From Parapedobacter sp037190485 (GTDB lineage Bacteria > Bacteroidota > Bacteroidia > Sphingobacteriales > Sphingobacteriaceae), in assembly GCA_037190485.1 (NCBI GenBank), contig JBBCJB010000002.1:355119-419118 (forward strand): 64,000 nucleotides of DNA, read 5' to 3'. The position numbers and the translations under genes are program-made. Of this stretch, positions 53,693-61,419 are shown one piece after another. The notes beneath the pieces were generated by a model, which worked only from the letters and a program-made list of their open reading frames with translations, searched no databases and was not told the DNA's origin. The stretch's first letter is position 1, and every line of letters starts with the position of its first letter.

Positions 53693-54610
53693 ATGAACCG
53701 TGCTGACGTGGTCACCCTCCGGGTGGCCGGTTTTACCATCACGCTACGCCGATCGCCCGGCGGCCCGTTGCTCTGTTTGGAAACCGGCTATGTCCGTTAC
53801 ATCCAACCGGCTCCAACCGCCACTCCGGACGTCATGGTAGTCGCCCATGCGGGCATCCCACAGGACCTTGCTACGGAAACGGATGTGCTGTACAAGGCCA
53901 CCAAGGCTGACCAAGATTTCTGGACCATTTGCCAACACGGCGCTGGTTATCGGCTCATCACCTACAGCCAAACCACGCCCGGCATCATCCAGCAAGTGGT
54001 GCTAACCGATGACGATTTTCGGCACTGGCAGGTCTATGCCCGGGAGCAACCCGCCAATGCGTCTGGTGCGATTGCCGTGTGCCCGCTGGAATACCCATTA
54101 GGGCCACTGCTGTTCTATTACCTCACCGTTAACCACGATGCGCTGATGATCCATGCCTCCGGTATCCACGATGGATCTGCCGGTCGACTGTTCAGTGGCT
54201 TTTCGGGTGTCGGCAAAAGCACGATGGCTCGAATCTGGGCCAGCACGGGCAGCCAGGTCATCAATGACGACCGATTAATCATTCGCATGGAGGCTCATGG
54301 CTATTCCATCCACAATACGCCGATGCCGTATGCGGATGAACCCAAGCAGACTGGGCTCGATGCGCTTTACCTCCCTTACCATTCGCCGGTCAATCAGGCG
54401 CAACGCCTCCGCCCGGCTCAAGCGGTATCCAACCTATTGGCGTACAGCATCGTGCATGGGTATGACAAGCGTTTCCTGCAACACCACCTCGATTTCCTCG
54501 TTGGCCTCACCGCCGCGCTGCCCACCACCTCGCTCGGCGTGGTCCCCGACCCAGCAATCATCCACTTCATCAAGGCCCATGAAAACGCACATCCTGTCGC
54601 TCAGTCGTGA
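53693..54610 (+). CDS. HprK-like kinase domain protein
   Basis: A 305-residue protein related to the C-terminal kinase domain of HPr kinase/phosphorylase. It has LMIHASGIHDGSAGRLFSGFSGVGKSTMARIW (Walker A at about 169-177), then VINDDRLIIRME. The N-terminal 120 residues have no clear family. No HPr or PTS genes are nearby. In paeninodin-type lasso peptide clusters an HprK homologue phosphorylates the C-terminal Ser of the precursor; here peptide 1 ends in Ser and the others end TSI and TSVG. A role in peptide phosphorylation is inferred. A GTG at 53684 is an alternative start. Confidence 0.82.
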   Translation: MNRADVVTLRVAGFTITLRRSPGGPLLCLETGYVRYIQPAPTATPDVMVVAHAGIPQDLATETDVLYKATKADQDFWTICQHGAGYRLITYSQTTPGIIQQVVLTDDDFRHWQVYAREQPANASGAIAVCPLEYPLGPLLFYYLTVNHDALMIHASGIHDGSAGRLFSGFSGVGKSTMARIWASTGSQVINDDRLIIRMEAHGYSIHNTPMPYADEPKQTGLDALYLPYHSPVNQAQRLRPAQAVSNLLAYSIVHGYDKRFLQHHLDFLVGLTAALPTTSLGVVPDPAIIHFIKAHENAHPVAQS

Positions 54611-55055
54611 CCTGTTGGACGACCAGTATGCCGTTCGTCTGAAGACCGATGGGTATAGCATGTATCCGTTGCTACGCCCCGGCGATACCATCTACATCGA
54701 GCGTATATCGTTCCAGGCGCTGCCCATCGGCAGCATTGTGGTGTTCAAGCGTGGCGAGCGTTGGGTTGCCCACCGACTCATCCGCAAGGATCATTGGGCG
54801 GGGCACTCCATGGGCTATACCCAAGGTGACAGTTGCATCAAGCTGGACGAAGCCGTTACCGAAGCCAACTACATCGGGCGTGTCATGGCCCGTAAGCGCG
54901 GCAATCAGCCCGCGATGCCGCTGCAACCGGGGGCGTACGGCCGGTTCATGGTGCACAACCGCCCGTGGCCGCATTATCCGCTCCATTTCCTGGTCAAGGC
55001 CGTCCGCAAGTGGCGGCGACTGGTGCGAATTGTCGATCAACGCTTCTTCGGATGA
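54579..55055 (+). CDS. S24/S26-like peptidase, small soluble form with Ser-His pair
   Basis: A 158-residue protein with the signal-peptidase-like motif KTDGYSMYPLLRPGD (Ser27) and IGSIVVFKRGERWVAHRLI, where His65 stands at the place of the catalytic base used by SipW/ER-type signal peptidases. The general-base Lys of bacterial LepB is not at its usual place. No N-terminal membrane anchor is visible. It overlaps the kinase gene by 32 bases and the flippase gene by four. In this setting it may cleave leader from the peptides. A different target, such as the exported product or a regulator, is possible. Confidence 0.75.
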   Translation: MKTHILSLSRDLLDDQYAVRLKTDGYSMYPLLRPGDTIYIERISFQALPIGSIVVFKRGERWVAHRLIRKDHWAGHSMGYTQGDSCIKLDEAVTEANYIGRVMARKRGNQPAMPLQPGAYGRFMVHNRPWPHYPLHFLVKAVRKWRRLVRIVDQRFFG

Positions 55056-56599
55056 CAGCCGCCAATCGGGTGGTCACCAATACTTTTATCCTGTACGGAC
55101 GGGTCGTCCTCACCGCCGGCATTATGCTGTATACCACACGCCTCATCCTCGCGGAGTTGGGCAGCACCGATTACGGGGTATTCAGCTTGCTGGTCAGCGT
55201 CGTGCTGTTGCTCTCATTCATCAGTTCGGCCATGAGTACCGCTACCCAGCGCTTCCTATCGTTTTACCACGGTCGGCAAGATTTTGCACAACAAGGTACC
55301 ATCCTCGTCAATAGCCTGCTGCTCCACCTACTCATCGGCCTAGCCGCGGTGTGTTGCTTGACCGTCGCCGGGAGCTGGCTGTTTGACGGATTCTTCACCA
55401 TCCCCCAAGACCGCCTGGCCGCCTCGCGGACCGTGTACGGCTTGGTGTCGGTGATGGTGTTTTTCTCCATGCTGTCCTCGCCATTACACGGCCTGCTGGT
55501 GGCCCATGAGCGGATGCTCTGGGTGTCTAGCATCCACATCGCCGAAACGGTGCTCAAACTGGTGGGCGCGCTGTCGCTCACCCTCATCGCAACCGACAAA
55601 CTCGTGGCGTACGCACGACTAATCGCGGGTATTTCGGTGGTGAGTTTCGTGTGCCATGTCCTCGCTTGCGCACGGATTGTCCCCTGGGCAACCCTCCGTG
55701 GCGTCCGCTTGCGCCGCTCCACCATCCGCAGCCTAGCCGGTTTTACGGCGTGGAATACCTTCGGCACCTTCTGCTCCGCCACACGTACCAAAGGCCTCGC
55801 CGTCGTGCTCAACGTGTTCCTCGGTCCATTGGCCAATGCCGCCTACGGCATCGCGCAACAGGTCGGTTCGCAGGCACACGGTCTATCGGGCGCATTGGTC
55901 AAAGCGATTACCCCGCAGCTCATGAAAAGCGAAGGTGCCGGCGACCGCGGCCGCATGCTCCGGCTCGCGCTGTTGGCCAGCAAATCGGGCTTCCTGCTAT
56001 TCGCGCTGCTGGCCATTCCTTGCTTATTTGAAATGGATGCCCTTGTCCGGATTTGGCTTTCGGACGCCCCGCCCCATACGGCCACGTATTGTCGGTTCAT
56101 CCTGATTGCCATCCTCTTCCGCCAGCTTACCGTTGGCCTGCCCTATGCCGTGCAGGCCGTGGGGCGCATCCGTTTTTACCAACTCATCATCGGCGCGCTA
56201 TTGTTGTTGAACATCCCGGTGGCGTACCTGCAATTGCAGCATGGGGCATCGCCGCATCACGTGATGCTTGGCTACGTGTCGGTCGAAGCAACCGTGTCCC
56301 TGGCTCGCGTAATGCTGGCCCGTCGCACCATCACCTTGGATGCTCACGTATACGTACGCACCGTATTGTTACGTGTAGCCATTCCCGTCGCCGTGTATGG
56401 CCTGGTTTGTGCGGGCATCGTCTTGGTGGTTGATTGGACTTGGCGTTTCCTGCTTACCGGCGCTGTCGGAGGCACCGCCTATCTGCTTGCCGTTTACTTT
56501 ACCGGTCTGCATATCGATGAACGCATATTGACTAGGCAAATCGCGCAATCAATCACCAGACGGCTACGGAGCAGCGCCGCGCCGCATTTCTCACCTTAA
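55052..56599 (+). CDS. MOP-superfamily flippase / polysaccharide-type exporter
   Basis: A 515-residue inner-membrane protein with about 12-14 hydrophobic segments. It is of the oligosaccharide flippase type (RVVTNTFILYGRVVLTAGIMLYTTRLILAELGSTDYGVFSLL at the N-terminus). Its start overlaps the peptidase stop (ATGA), so it is translationally coupled to the peptide-processing genes. It could flip a lipid-linked sugar of the downstream polysaccharide locus, or export the peptide product. Gene coupling favours joint expression with the peptide cassette but does not prove a peptide substrate. Confidence 0.82.
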   Translation: MTAANRVVTNTFILYGRVVLTAGIMLYTTRLILAELGSTDYGVFSLLVSVVLLLSFISSAMSTATQRFLSFYHGRQDFAQQGTILVNSLLLHLLIGLAAVCCLTVAGSWLFDGFFTIPQDRLAASRTVYGLVSVMVFFSMLSSPLHGLLVAHERMLWVSSIHIAETVLKLVGALSLTLIATDKLVAYARLIAGISVVSFVCHVLACARIVPWATLRGVRLRRSTIRSLAGFTAWNTFGTFCSATRTKGLAVVLNVFLGPLANAAYGIAQQVGSQAHGLSGALVKAITPQLMKSEGAGDRGRMLRLALLASKSGFLLFALLAIPCLFEMDALVRIWLSDAPPHTATYCRFILIAILFRQLTVGLPYAVQAVGRIRFYQLIIGALLLLNIPVAYLQLQHGASPHHVMLGYVSVEATVSLARVMLARRTITLDAHVYVRTVLLRVAIPVAVYGLVCAGIVLVVDWTWRFLLTGAVGGTAYLLAVYFTGLHIDERILTRQIAQSITRRLRSSAAPHFSP

Positions 56600-56615
56600 C
56601 TTCATCAGCATCATC

Positions 56616-57803
56616 ATGGCATTTGCAACCCATCAACATCCCGAAGACGAACTTTTGTTCCTCGCCGCCCAAACAACGTTATTGCAGGGCAACCCGTCGA
56701 CCCTTCCAGCTGCCATCGCCCACGTCACCGATTGGAAACGTTTCTTACGCCGGGCATTCGAAACCAACCTGGCGCCGCTCGCCCATGCGTGTTTCCGTAC
56801 CCATGACACCACTGGAATTCCAGATCATGTCCTCACCGGACTTCGAAGCTACCAACGCAAGATCGTGGCGCACAATACCCTGCTTTACCATGCGCTGGAA
56901 CAAGTCGTCCACCTGCTCAATGCCGCAGGCATCGACTTCATCCCCCTCAAGGGCATGATGCTCGCCGAGGTCGTGTATGGCGATATCGGTTTGCGCCAAA
57001 TCAGTGATATCGATTTGCTCGTTCGCGTCAGGGATGTCGAGGCCTGCAAGGACGTGTTGGAGGAGGCGGGGTGGTCATGTAGGGCACTAGTTAGCATGTC
57101 TGCAAATCAAGGAGACGAGTTTTTCAAACATGCGCATCCCTACCTGTTCCGCAAAGGAGACTTGTCGCTTGAGCTTCATCAACATGTTCACAACGGTTGG
57201 ATGGATTATACCATTGATATCGACGATTACTGGAAACGAGCAACGGTTTCGCCCTTTTTGAAGGGACAGGCCTATTTGCTTTACCCTTCAGACCTGTTGC
57301 AACACCTGTGTATCCATTTCTATAAGCATTTGAACGGCGCTCAAATCAAAATCAGCACACTATTTGATATACCCGCGGTCATTAATCACTACCAGAATCG
57401 TATCGACTGGGTGCATTTGAGGGAGACCTCACAGCAATACAGTTGTTGGAAACAGGTACAAAGCACACTCCATTTGGCTAATGCGTATTGTGGCGTACAT
57501 GCGCCTCAAACCTTACTCAAATCATTTCCAAAACGTTTTCAGATTCGCAATAGCCAAATGTTCCGTCAACGAATAGCTAACCCATATTTTAGAGAAACCA
57601 AAGGATTAGCTGTACTGAGCCTATCCGCAGCCAAACGTAAATATATTTTTTTGACGATATTCCCTCACAAGGATTATATGATAAATCGATACTGTCCGCG
57701 ATATCCTTCCTTTTTTCACCTATATTATCCCATACGTTTTTTTAGAGGGCTTGTACTCTGGCTCTCATTTGTACGTTGGAAATTATTAAGGAAATTCAAT
57801 TAA
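56616..57803 (+). CDS. Nucleotidyltransferase family protein (PF14907-like)
   Basis: A 395-residue protein with the nucleotidyltransferase-fold block GIDFIPLKGMMLAEVVYGDIGLRQISDIDLLV (about 105-136), including the metal-binding Asp pair in SDID. This family is found in some lasso and other peptide clusters as well as in polysaccharide loci. It starts 16 bases after the flippase gene. The first 150 codons have the base composition of the neighbours; from about 57080 the DNA becomes more AT-rich, which may mark a recombination edge. The substrate is unknown. Confidence 0.78.
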   Translation: MAFATHQHPEDELLFLAAQTTLLQGNPSTLPAAIAHVTDWKRFLRRAFETNLAPLAHACFRTHDTTGIPDHVLTGLRSYQRKIVAHNTLLYHALEQVVHLLNAAGIDFIPLKGMMLAEVVYGDIGLRQISDIDLLVRVRDVEACKDVLEEAGWSCRALVSMSANQGDEFFKHAHPYLFRKGDLSLELHQHVHNGWMDYTIDIDDYWKRATVSPFLKGQAYLLYPSDLLQHLCIHFYKHLNGAQIKISTLFDIPAVINHYQNRIDWVHLRETSQQYSCWKQVQSTLHLANAYCGVHAPQTLLKSFPKRFQIRNSQMFRQRIANPYFRETKGLAVLSLSAAKRKYIFLTIFPHKDYMINRYCPRYPSFFHLYYPIRFFRGLVLWLSFVRWKLLRKFN

Positions 57804-57846
57804 CATGCGTTAGACTTGACCCAGATGATTAATAAATTACTCAGCA

Positions 57847-58518
57847 ATGTTTACTGAATCCACCCTGATCGAACCCCTAGAGACCGCTTACCGCCGATTC
57901 ATGCAGCAGCCGGTTATCCGTCATTTCCTGGCAAACGGCGGGCGCCTGTACGAGGCCACCGAAGGGCAATCTACTAGCACAATTGAACGGCTTATGGCCA
58001 TAGGCCATCGCCACTTTGCGGAGAAATACCTCCAGGAAGCCGAGCGCAAATACACTGCTTTGCTAGAAAAGTATCCCGGTATTCGGTTGAGCTATTTCGG
58101 CAAGCTGCAAACGAATAAAATCAAGCGCATCCTCAATCTCTTCCATACCGTCGAGACCCTATCACGCCCGAAAGAAGTCGATTTCATCAACCGCTATCGG
58201 GTTTGTAAAACGACAAAAACAACCGAATTCTTTACCCAATGGAATATCGGTCAAGAACCGCAAAAAAACGGTGTTTCAACGGCTGACCTTGCGAATTTAC
58301 GCACCTATTGCACTACCACGGGCTTAACCATTTCCGGGTTGATGATCGTTCCGCCAAAACACGCCCATCCTACGCCGTATTTCAGTGCGGCGAGGCAAGA
58401 GGCGGACCGTTTTGGTTTACCAGAATGCCAGATGGGGTTTTCGGCCGATTATGAGGAAGCCATCCGTTGCGGAGCAACACGGATCCGCGTGGCTAGGCTA
58501 TTTTTCGGCAATCGATGA
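57847..58518 (+). CDS. YggS/alanine-racemase-N-like protein lacking the PLP lysine
   Basis: A 223-residue protein aligned with the YggS/PROSC family by AIGHRHFAEKYLQEAERK (family: GQRxFGENYVQEA), LSYFGKLQTNKIKRIL (family: HFIGxLQSNK), and LPECQMGFSADYEEAIRCGATRIRVARLFFG. In my hand alignment the PLP-binding Lys of AVSKTKP is replaced by Glu39 (LYEATEGQSTS). The phosphate-binding Ser/Gly-Thr residues near the end are also altered (SAD for SDD, AR for GT). It therefore probably does not hold PLP in the normal way. It overlaps the LicD gene by four bases. Role unknown. Confidence 0.75.
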   Translation: MFTESTLIEPLETAYRRFMQQPVIRHFLANGGRLYEATEGQSTSTIERLMAIGHRHFAEKYLQEAERKYTALLEKYPGIRLSYFGKLQTNKIKRILNLFHTVETLSRPKEVDFINRYRVCKTTKTTEFFTQWNIGQEPQKNGVSTADLANLRTYCTTTGLTISGLMIVPPKHAHPTPYFSAARQEADRFGLPECQMGFSADYEEAIRCGATRIRVARLFFGNR

Positions 58519-59477
58519 AACAGCGTCGCTTACTAAAATCGACCATACGTGAACTGGCTTATTCCAGCTTTGACCTACTCCGATTCGTTGGTTTCAAACA
58601 GGCTATTTTTTGGTTAGCCTTGGTTGAACAACAAATCATCAAAACCGGTTATTACCATACCATTTTTTCGTATTGTTACCGTCGTGCGGAATTCGGCTTA
58701 TGCACCCAACTGATGGAAGCGTTCATCAAGCGGTTTCCGAAGCGATGGCCCAATCCCCTTAAAGCGGAACAGCGACAAATCCTCGGCGCGCCTGAGCGGG
58801 AGCTAGCTGCATCGATGGCGTACTTTTTCGAAGTGGTCAACGCCGCTGGTTTTCGGCCATTCATTGCCTTTGGAAGCTTGCTGAGTTATGTTCGCGACAA
58901 GCGATTCATCCCTTGGGATCGTGATCTGGACATCGGGCTTTTTTACGACGAAACCGATGTGGAAAAACTGGTTCAGACGCTCAATAACTCCCGTTTTATC
59001 ATCACGGAATACATCGGCACCGCGTTCCCTTACAAAATCATGTGCCGATTGCCGAACCACCCGCTCGTCGATATCGCATTTTTCAAGCAGGAAGGCGATA
59101 AATTACTGACCTTTGGTCGAATGGGCAATGGGGATACAGTCATCCGAAGACGAACGCCTTTCGGGCTCACCAATGCCGTGTATTACGGTGTGCCGATTCG
59201 AATACCAGAACGACCGGAACATTTCCTGACGGAAAACTATGGCGATTGGAAAACACCAAGGGAAACCTACCACTATATCTTGGATTCCAAACTGACCGAT
59301 TACCAATCGACAGCTAACATTCGTTATTTGGCGATGAGTATACTCCTCCTGCACCTGCAACGCAACAACAAACAAGCCGTGGCACATTACCTCGCGTTAT
59401 TCGTCAAAAAAATGCCCGAAGATTGCCTTTGGACAACTATTAAGGACAAATTATATGCCTGTAACTATCTACACTAA
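58515..59477 (+). CDS. LicD-family nucleotidyltransferase-fold protein
   Basis: A 320-residue protein with the LicD core FIAFGSLLSYVRDKRFIPWDRDLDIGLF (about 116-143): the Gly-Ser pair at 120-121 and the Asp residues at 135, 137 and 139 are the usual nucleotide/metal site. LicD proteins transfer phosphocholine, or other phospho-alcohol groups in related proteins, onto surface glycans. The cytidylyltransferase gene that overlaps its end by 23 bases would supply a CDP-activated donor. Composition is AT-rich compared with the window. Confidence 0.84.
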   Translation: MKQRRLLKSTIRELAYSSFDLLRFVGFKQAIFWLALVEQQIIKTGYYHTIFSYCYRRAEFGLCTQLMEAFIKRFPKRWPNPLKAEQRQILGAPERELAASMAYFFEVVNAAGFRPFIAFGSLLSYVRDKRFIPWDRDLDIGLFYDETDVEKLVQTLNNSRFIITEYIGTAFPYKIMCRLPNHPLVDIAFFKQEGDKLLTFGRMGNGDTVIRRRTPFGLTNAVYYGVPIRIPERPEHFLTENYGDWKTPRETYHYILDSKLTDYQSTANIRYLAMSILLLHLQRNNKQAVAHYLALFVKKMPEDCLWTTIKDKLYACNYLH

Positions 59478-59877
59478 GATTGTCGGAGATCTTTTCCACA
59501 TCGGCCATGTCCGGTTCCTACGCAATGCCAGAGCGCTGGGTGACCGGCTTATCGTCCAAGTGGTACCCGACGAACGCGTCGCAGCCTACAAGCGCGCCCC
59601 CATCATGAACCAACAAGAGCGCGCCGAAGTGATTGCTGCCTGCGCCTATGTCGATGAAGTACATCTAGAAGGCCCCAAGACCATTACGCTTGATTTTATG
59701 GACGGTAACGGATTCGATAGCTACGCATACGGCTATTCCAGCGAAAAAGAAGCGTTGGTGAAGAGACAAGACTGCATCGAATTACCTGACCACCGCATTC
59801 GTGTCATCCCTTACACCCCTGGAATCTCCACGACGGAGATTATAAATCGCGTGTTAACGCGAGGAAAAAATCGGTAA
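59455..59877 (+). CDS. Cytidylyltransferase (TagD/phosphocholine- or glycerol-3-phosphate-type)
   Basis: A 140-residue enzyme of the nucleotidyltransferase superfamily. The HxGH signature is in GDLFHIGHVRFLRNARALGD, and the CTP-binding ISTTEI block is in YTPGISTTEIINRVL. It joins CTP with a phospho-alcohol to give a CDP-linked donor. The substrate (phosphocholine, phosphoethanolamine or glycerol-3-phosphate) cannot be decided. It is paired with LicD, so a phospho-alcohol decoration of a surface polymer is likely. Confidence 0.85.
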   Translation: MPVTIYTKIVGDLFHIGHVRFLRNARALGDRLIVQVVPDERVAAYKRAPIMNQQERAEVIAACAYVDEVHLEGPKTITLDFMDGNGFDSYAYGYSSEKEALVKRQDCIELPDHRIRVIPYTPGISTTEIINRVLTRGKNR

Positions 59878-59909
59878 TTCCGACTTCGCGAAGGCGCAAA
59901 GCAAAAATA

Positions 59910-60084
59910 TCAAAATCGATACATCGCCCCTAACCGTACTACAGGTGCGCATTGACAATAAAATGATTGAAATCCCAGTTGCCGTAAGCGGCGATACCCC
60001 CATTCGCCCAATTGCGGCGGAAGGTATCCCGGTGAAACTGATGGCGAGCAGGAAGAGGCCAAGCGCCCAGAATCGTTTACGCAT
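59910..60084 (-). pseudogene. Possible remnant of an exported outer-membrane protein
   Basis: A leader-like MRKRFWALGLFLLAISFTGIP starts at 60084. In other frames the same stretch reads NGGIAAYGNWDFNHFIVNAHL and then VVRLGAMYRF before a stop at 59910-59912. The last peptide has the alternating pattern and terminal Phe of an outer-membrane barrel strand. No single frame gives a sensible protein, so this could be a collapsed, frameshifted gene of the minus-strand sugar operon, or chance. Confidence 0.22.
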
Positions 60085-60144
60085 ACGCTATGTCTTTACC
60101 AAGTTGTTGTCTACTAGCAAAAAATATTCCAATCGAAAGGCAAC

Positions 60145-60588
60145 TTAGCGGCTTAGCATCTTCACAAAATAATCAACCGGATAGGTATAATCATCTTTTG
60201 ATGCATGGTCGATGCCATAATCGGCGAACACCAACAACCGACTGCCTGGCGTAAGCGCTTTGAAAGCCGTACCGTAACCCGTAGGCACATGCAATACGCG
60301 TTGTTCATCGGCAGATAGCCTGACCTCGGCCACAGATAGGTCGCGCGAAGGACGCTCCCAGTCATCAATGGCTACCGTACGCAACGAAAAACCTCCGTCC
60401 AACACATAAAACCAGCGTTGCTCGATCCGGTGCGCCCGCCAGCCTCGAATGACATCCGTATCGGCATTCTCGATGATGTAAAAACGCTTCACTTTAGTCA
60501 TATCAAAATCGTTGACGAAGCGGATACTGCCCCGATGGTCGCTGGCGACGTCGCCTTGGATACTTGTTGTTCTCGTGTCGTTAACCAT
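60145..60588 (-). CDS. WxcM-like/FdtA-type sugar 3,4-ketoisomerase cupin
   Basis: A 147-residue cupin: GDVASDHRGSIRFVNDFDMTKVKRFYIIEN, VIRGWRAHRIEQRWFYVLDGGFSLR and HVPTGYGTAFKALTPGSRLLVFADYG. Relatives turn dTDP-4-keto-6-deoxyglucose into its 3-keto isomer or act on similar nucleotide sugars for O-antigen or glycan synthesis. It overlaps the formyltransferase gene by eight bases. Together they suggest an N-formylated amino sugar in the polymer, although the dedicated aminotransferase and dTDP-sugar genes are not in this window. Confidence 0.78.
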   Translation of the reverse strand: MVNDTRTTSIQGDVASDHRGSIRFVNDFDMTKVKRFYIIENADTDVIRGWRAHRIEQRWFYVLDGGFSLRTVAIDDWERPSRDLSVAEVRLSADEQRVLHVPTGYGTAFKALTPGSRLLVFADYGIDHASKDDYTYPVDYFVKMLSR

Positions 60589-61408
60589 TCCTTAACTCGT
60601 AATCAAGCACCGTATATGGTCCGTCATTGAATTCGAGGATGAAGGCACCACCAATATGCTCACCAATTCTTCCCGACCAAATGGTTGTTTGCATACCTTC
60701 GTGCTCGATGAATGCGCCTGGGTATGGACGCGTCGTCGCGCGAACCAATCGATCCGCCTCGCTTGCAGACATACGTTCCGTCAATAGGCCGTCGGCTGGC
60801 GTGCGGCCCTCCCAATAGGTGGCCTGCGATTCATCCTGGACAATCGGTTCTATCCGATCGTATTTCAGGTCATCCCAAATCTTTTCAATCAGTTGCTCGT
60901 GCGCGGTATTTACCCTGCCGTATAAACTGGCTGCTGTTTCATCCGCTTCCAGTGGAATCTCGTACTGACCCAAAATCGGCCCAGTATCGACCCCTTCGTC
61001 CATTTTGAAGAACGTAACACCTGTTTTGGATAACCCCTTGATAATGGCCCAAGGTATGGCCGCGCGGCCGCGTCCTTGCGGTAGCAGCGTCGGATGGGCC
61101 CCGATAGCCCCTTTGGCCGGCGCGTGAATCACCTCGCTTGACGCAATCTGCGACCAGCCGATGATAAACAGCCAATCGATTCCATGTTCACGCAGTGCAT
61201 CAATGACCTCCCAATCGTTCACATGGTTAATCTTGAGTACCGCTATCCCGTGTTTATTGGCAAAATCGTCCACGTATATCCTGCCCGATTTCTTCTTTGC
61301 CTTTTCGTCTTTCAACGTAATTACCAAATCCAATTTTCCACCTACCCGATAGATGGCCTCCATGCAGCTCAGTCCAATCTGGACACATGTACAAAATGCG
61401 AATTTCAT
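60581..61408 (-). CDS. Formyltransferase-family protein (sugar N-formyltransferase-like)
   Basis: A 275-residue protein with the 10-formyl-tetrahydrofolate-using fold. The active-site block is AIGAHPTLLPQGRGRAAIPW (His105) with FFKMDEGVDTGPILGQYEIPL carrying the catalytic Asp (137 or 141). The Asn that normally stands two residues before the His is Gly103 here, as in a group of formyltransferases found in sugar clusters. It may formylate a 4-amino sugar made in the pathway. It overlaps the WxcM-like gene and follows the sugar transferase by 11 bases. Confidence 0.77.
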   Translation of the reverse strand: MKFAFCTCVQIGLSCMEAIYRVGGKLDLVITLKDEKAKKKSGRIYVDDFANKHGIAVLKINHVNDWEVIDALREHGIDWLFIIGWSQIASSEVIHAPAKGAIGAHPTLLPQGRGRAAIPWAIIKGLSKTGVTFFKMDEGVDTGPILGQYEIPLEADETAASLYGRVNTAHEQLIEKIWDDLKYDRIEPIVQDESQATYWEGRTPADGLLTERMSASEADRLVRATTRPYPGAFIEHEGMQTTIWSGRIGEHIGGAFILEFNDGPYTVLDYELRNG

Positions 61409-61419
61409 AACAAACCCTA

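Noticed and set aside
53693..54610. HprK-like gene as a PTS regulator
   Set aside because: There is no HPr or PTS gene nearby and the N-terminal half does not match HPr kinase; gene order ties it to the peptide genes.
52967..57803. Calling the cassette a lasso peptide cluster
   Set aside because: No asparagine-synthetase-like cyclase or transglutaminase-like leader peptidase is in the window, and the peptides lack an obvious ring-forming Gly with downstream acid at lasso spacing. Only the kinase, PqqD and nucleotidyltransferase recall lasso clusters.
59945..60148. 67-codon plus-strand frame after the cytidylyltransferase
   Set aside because: No recognisable protein features, and it overlaps the leader-like frame on the other strand; neither is strong enough for a gene call.
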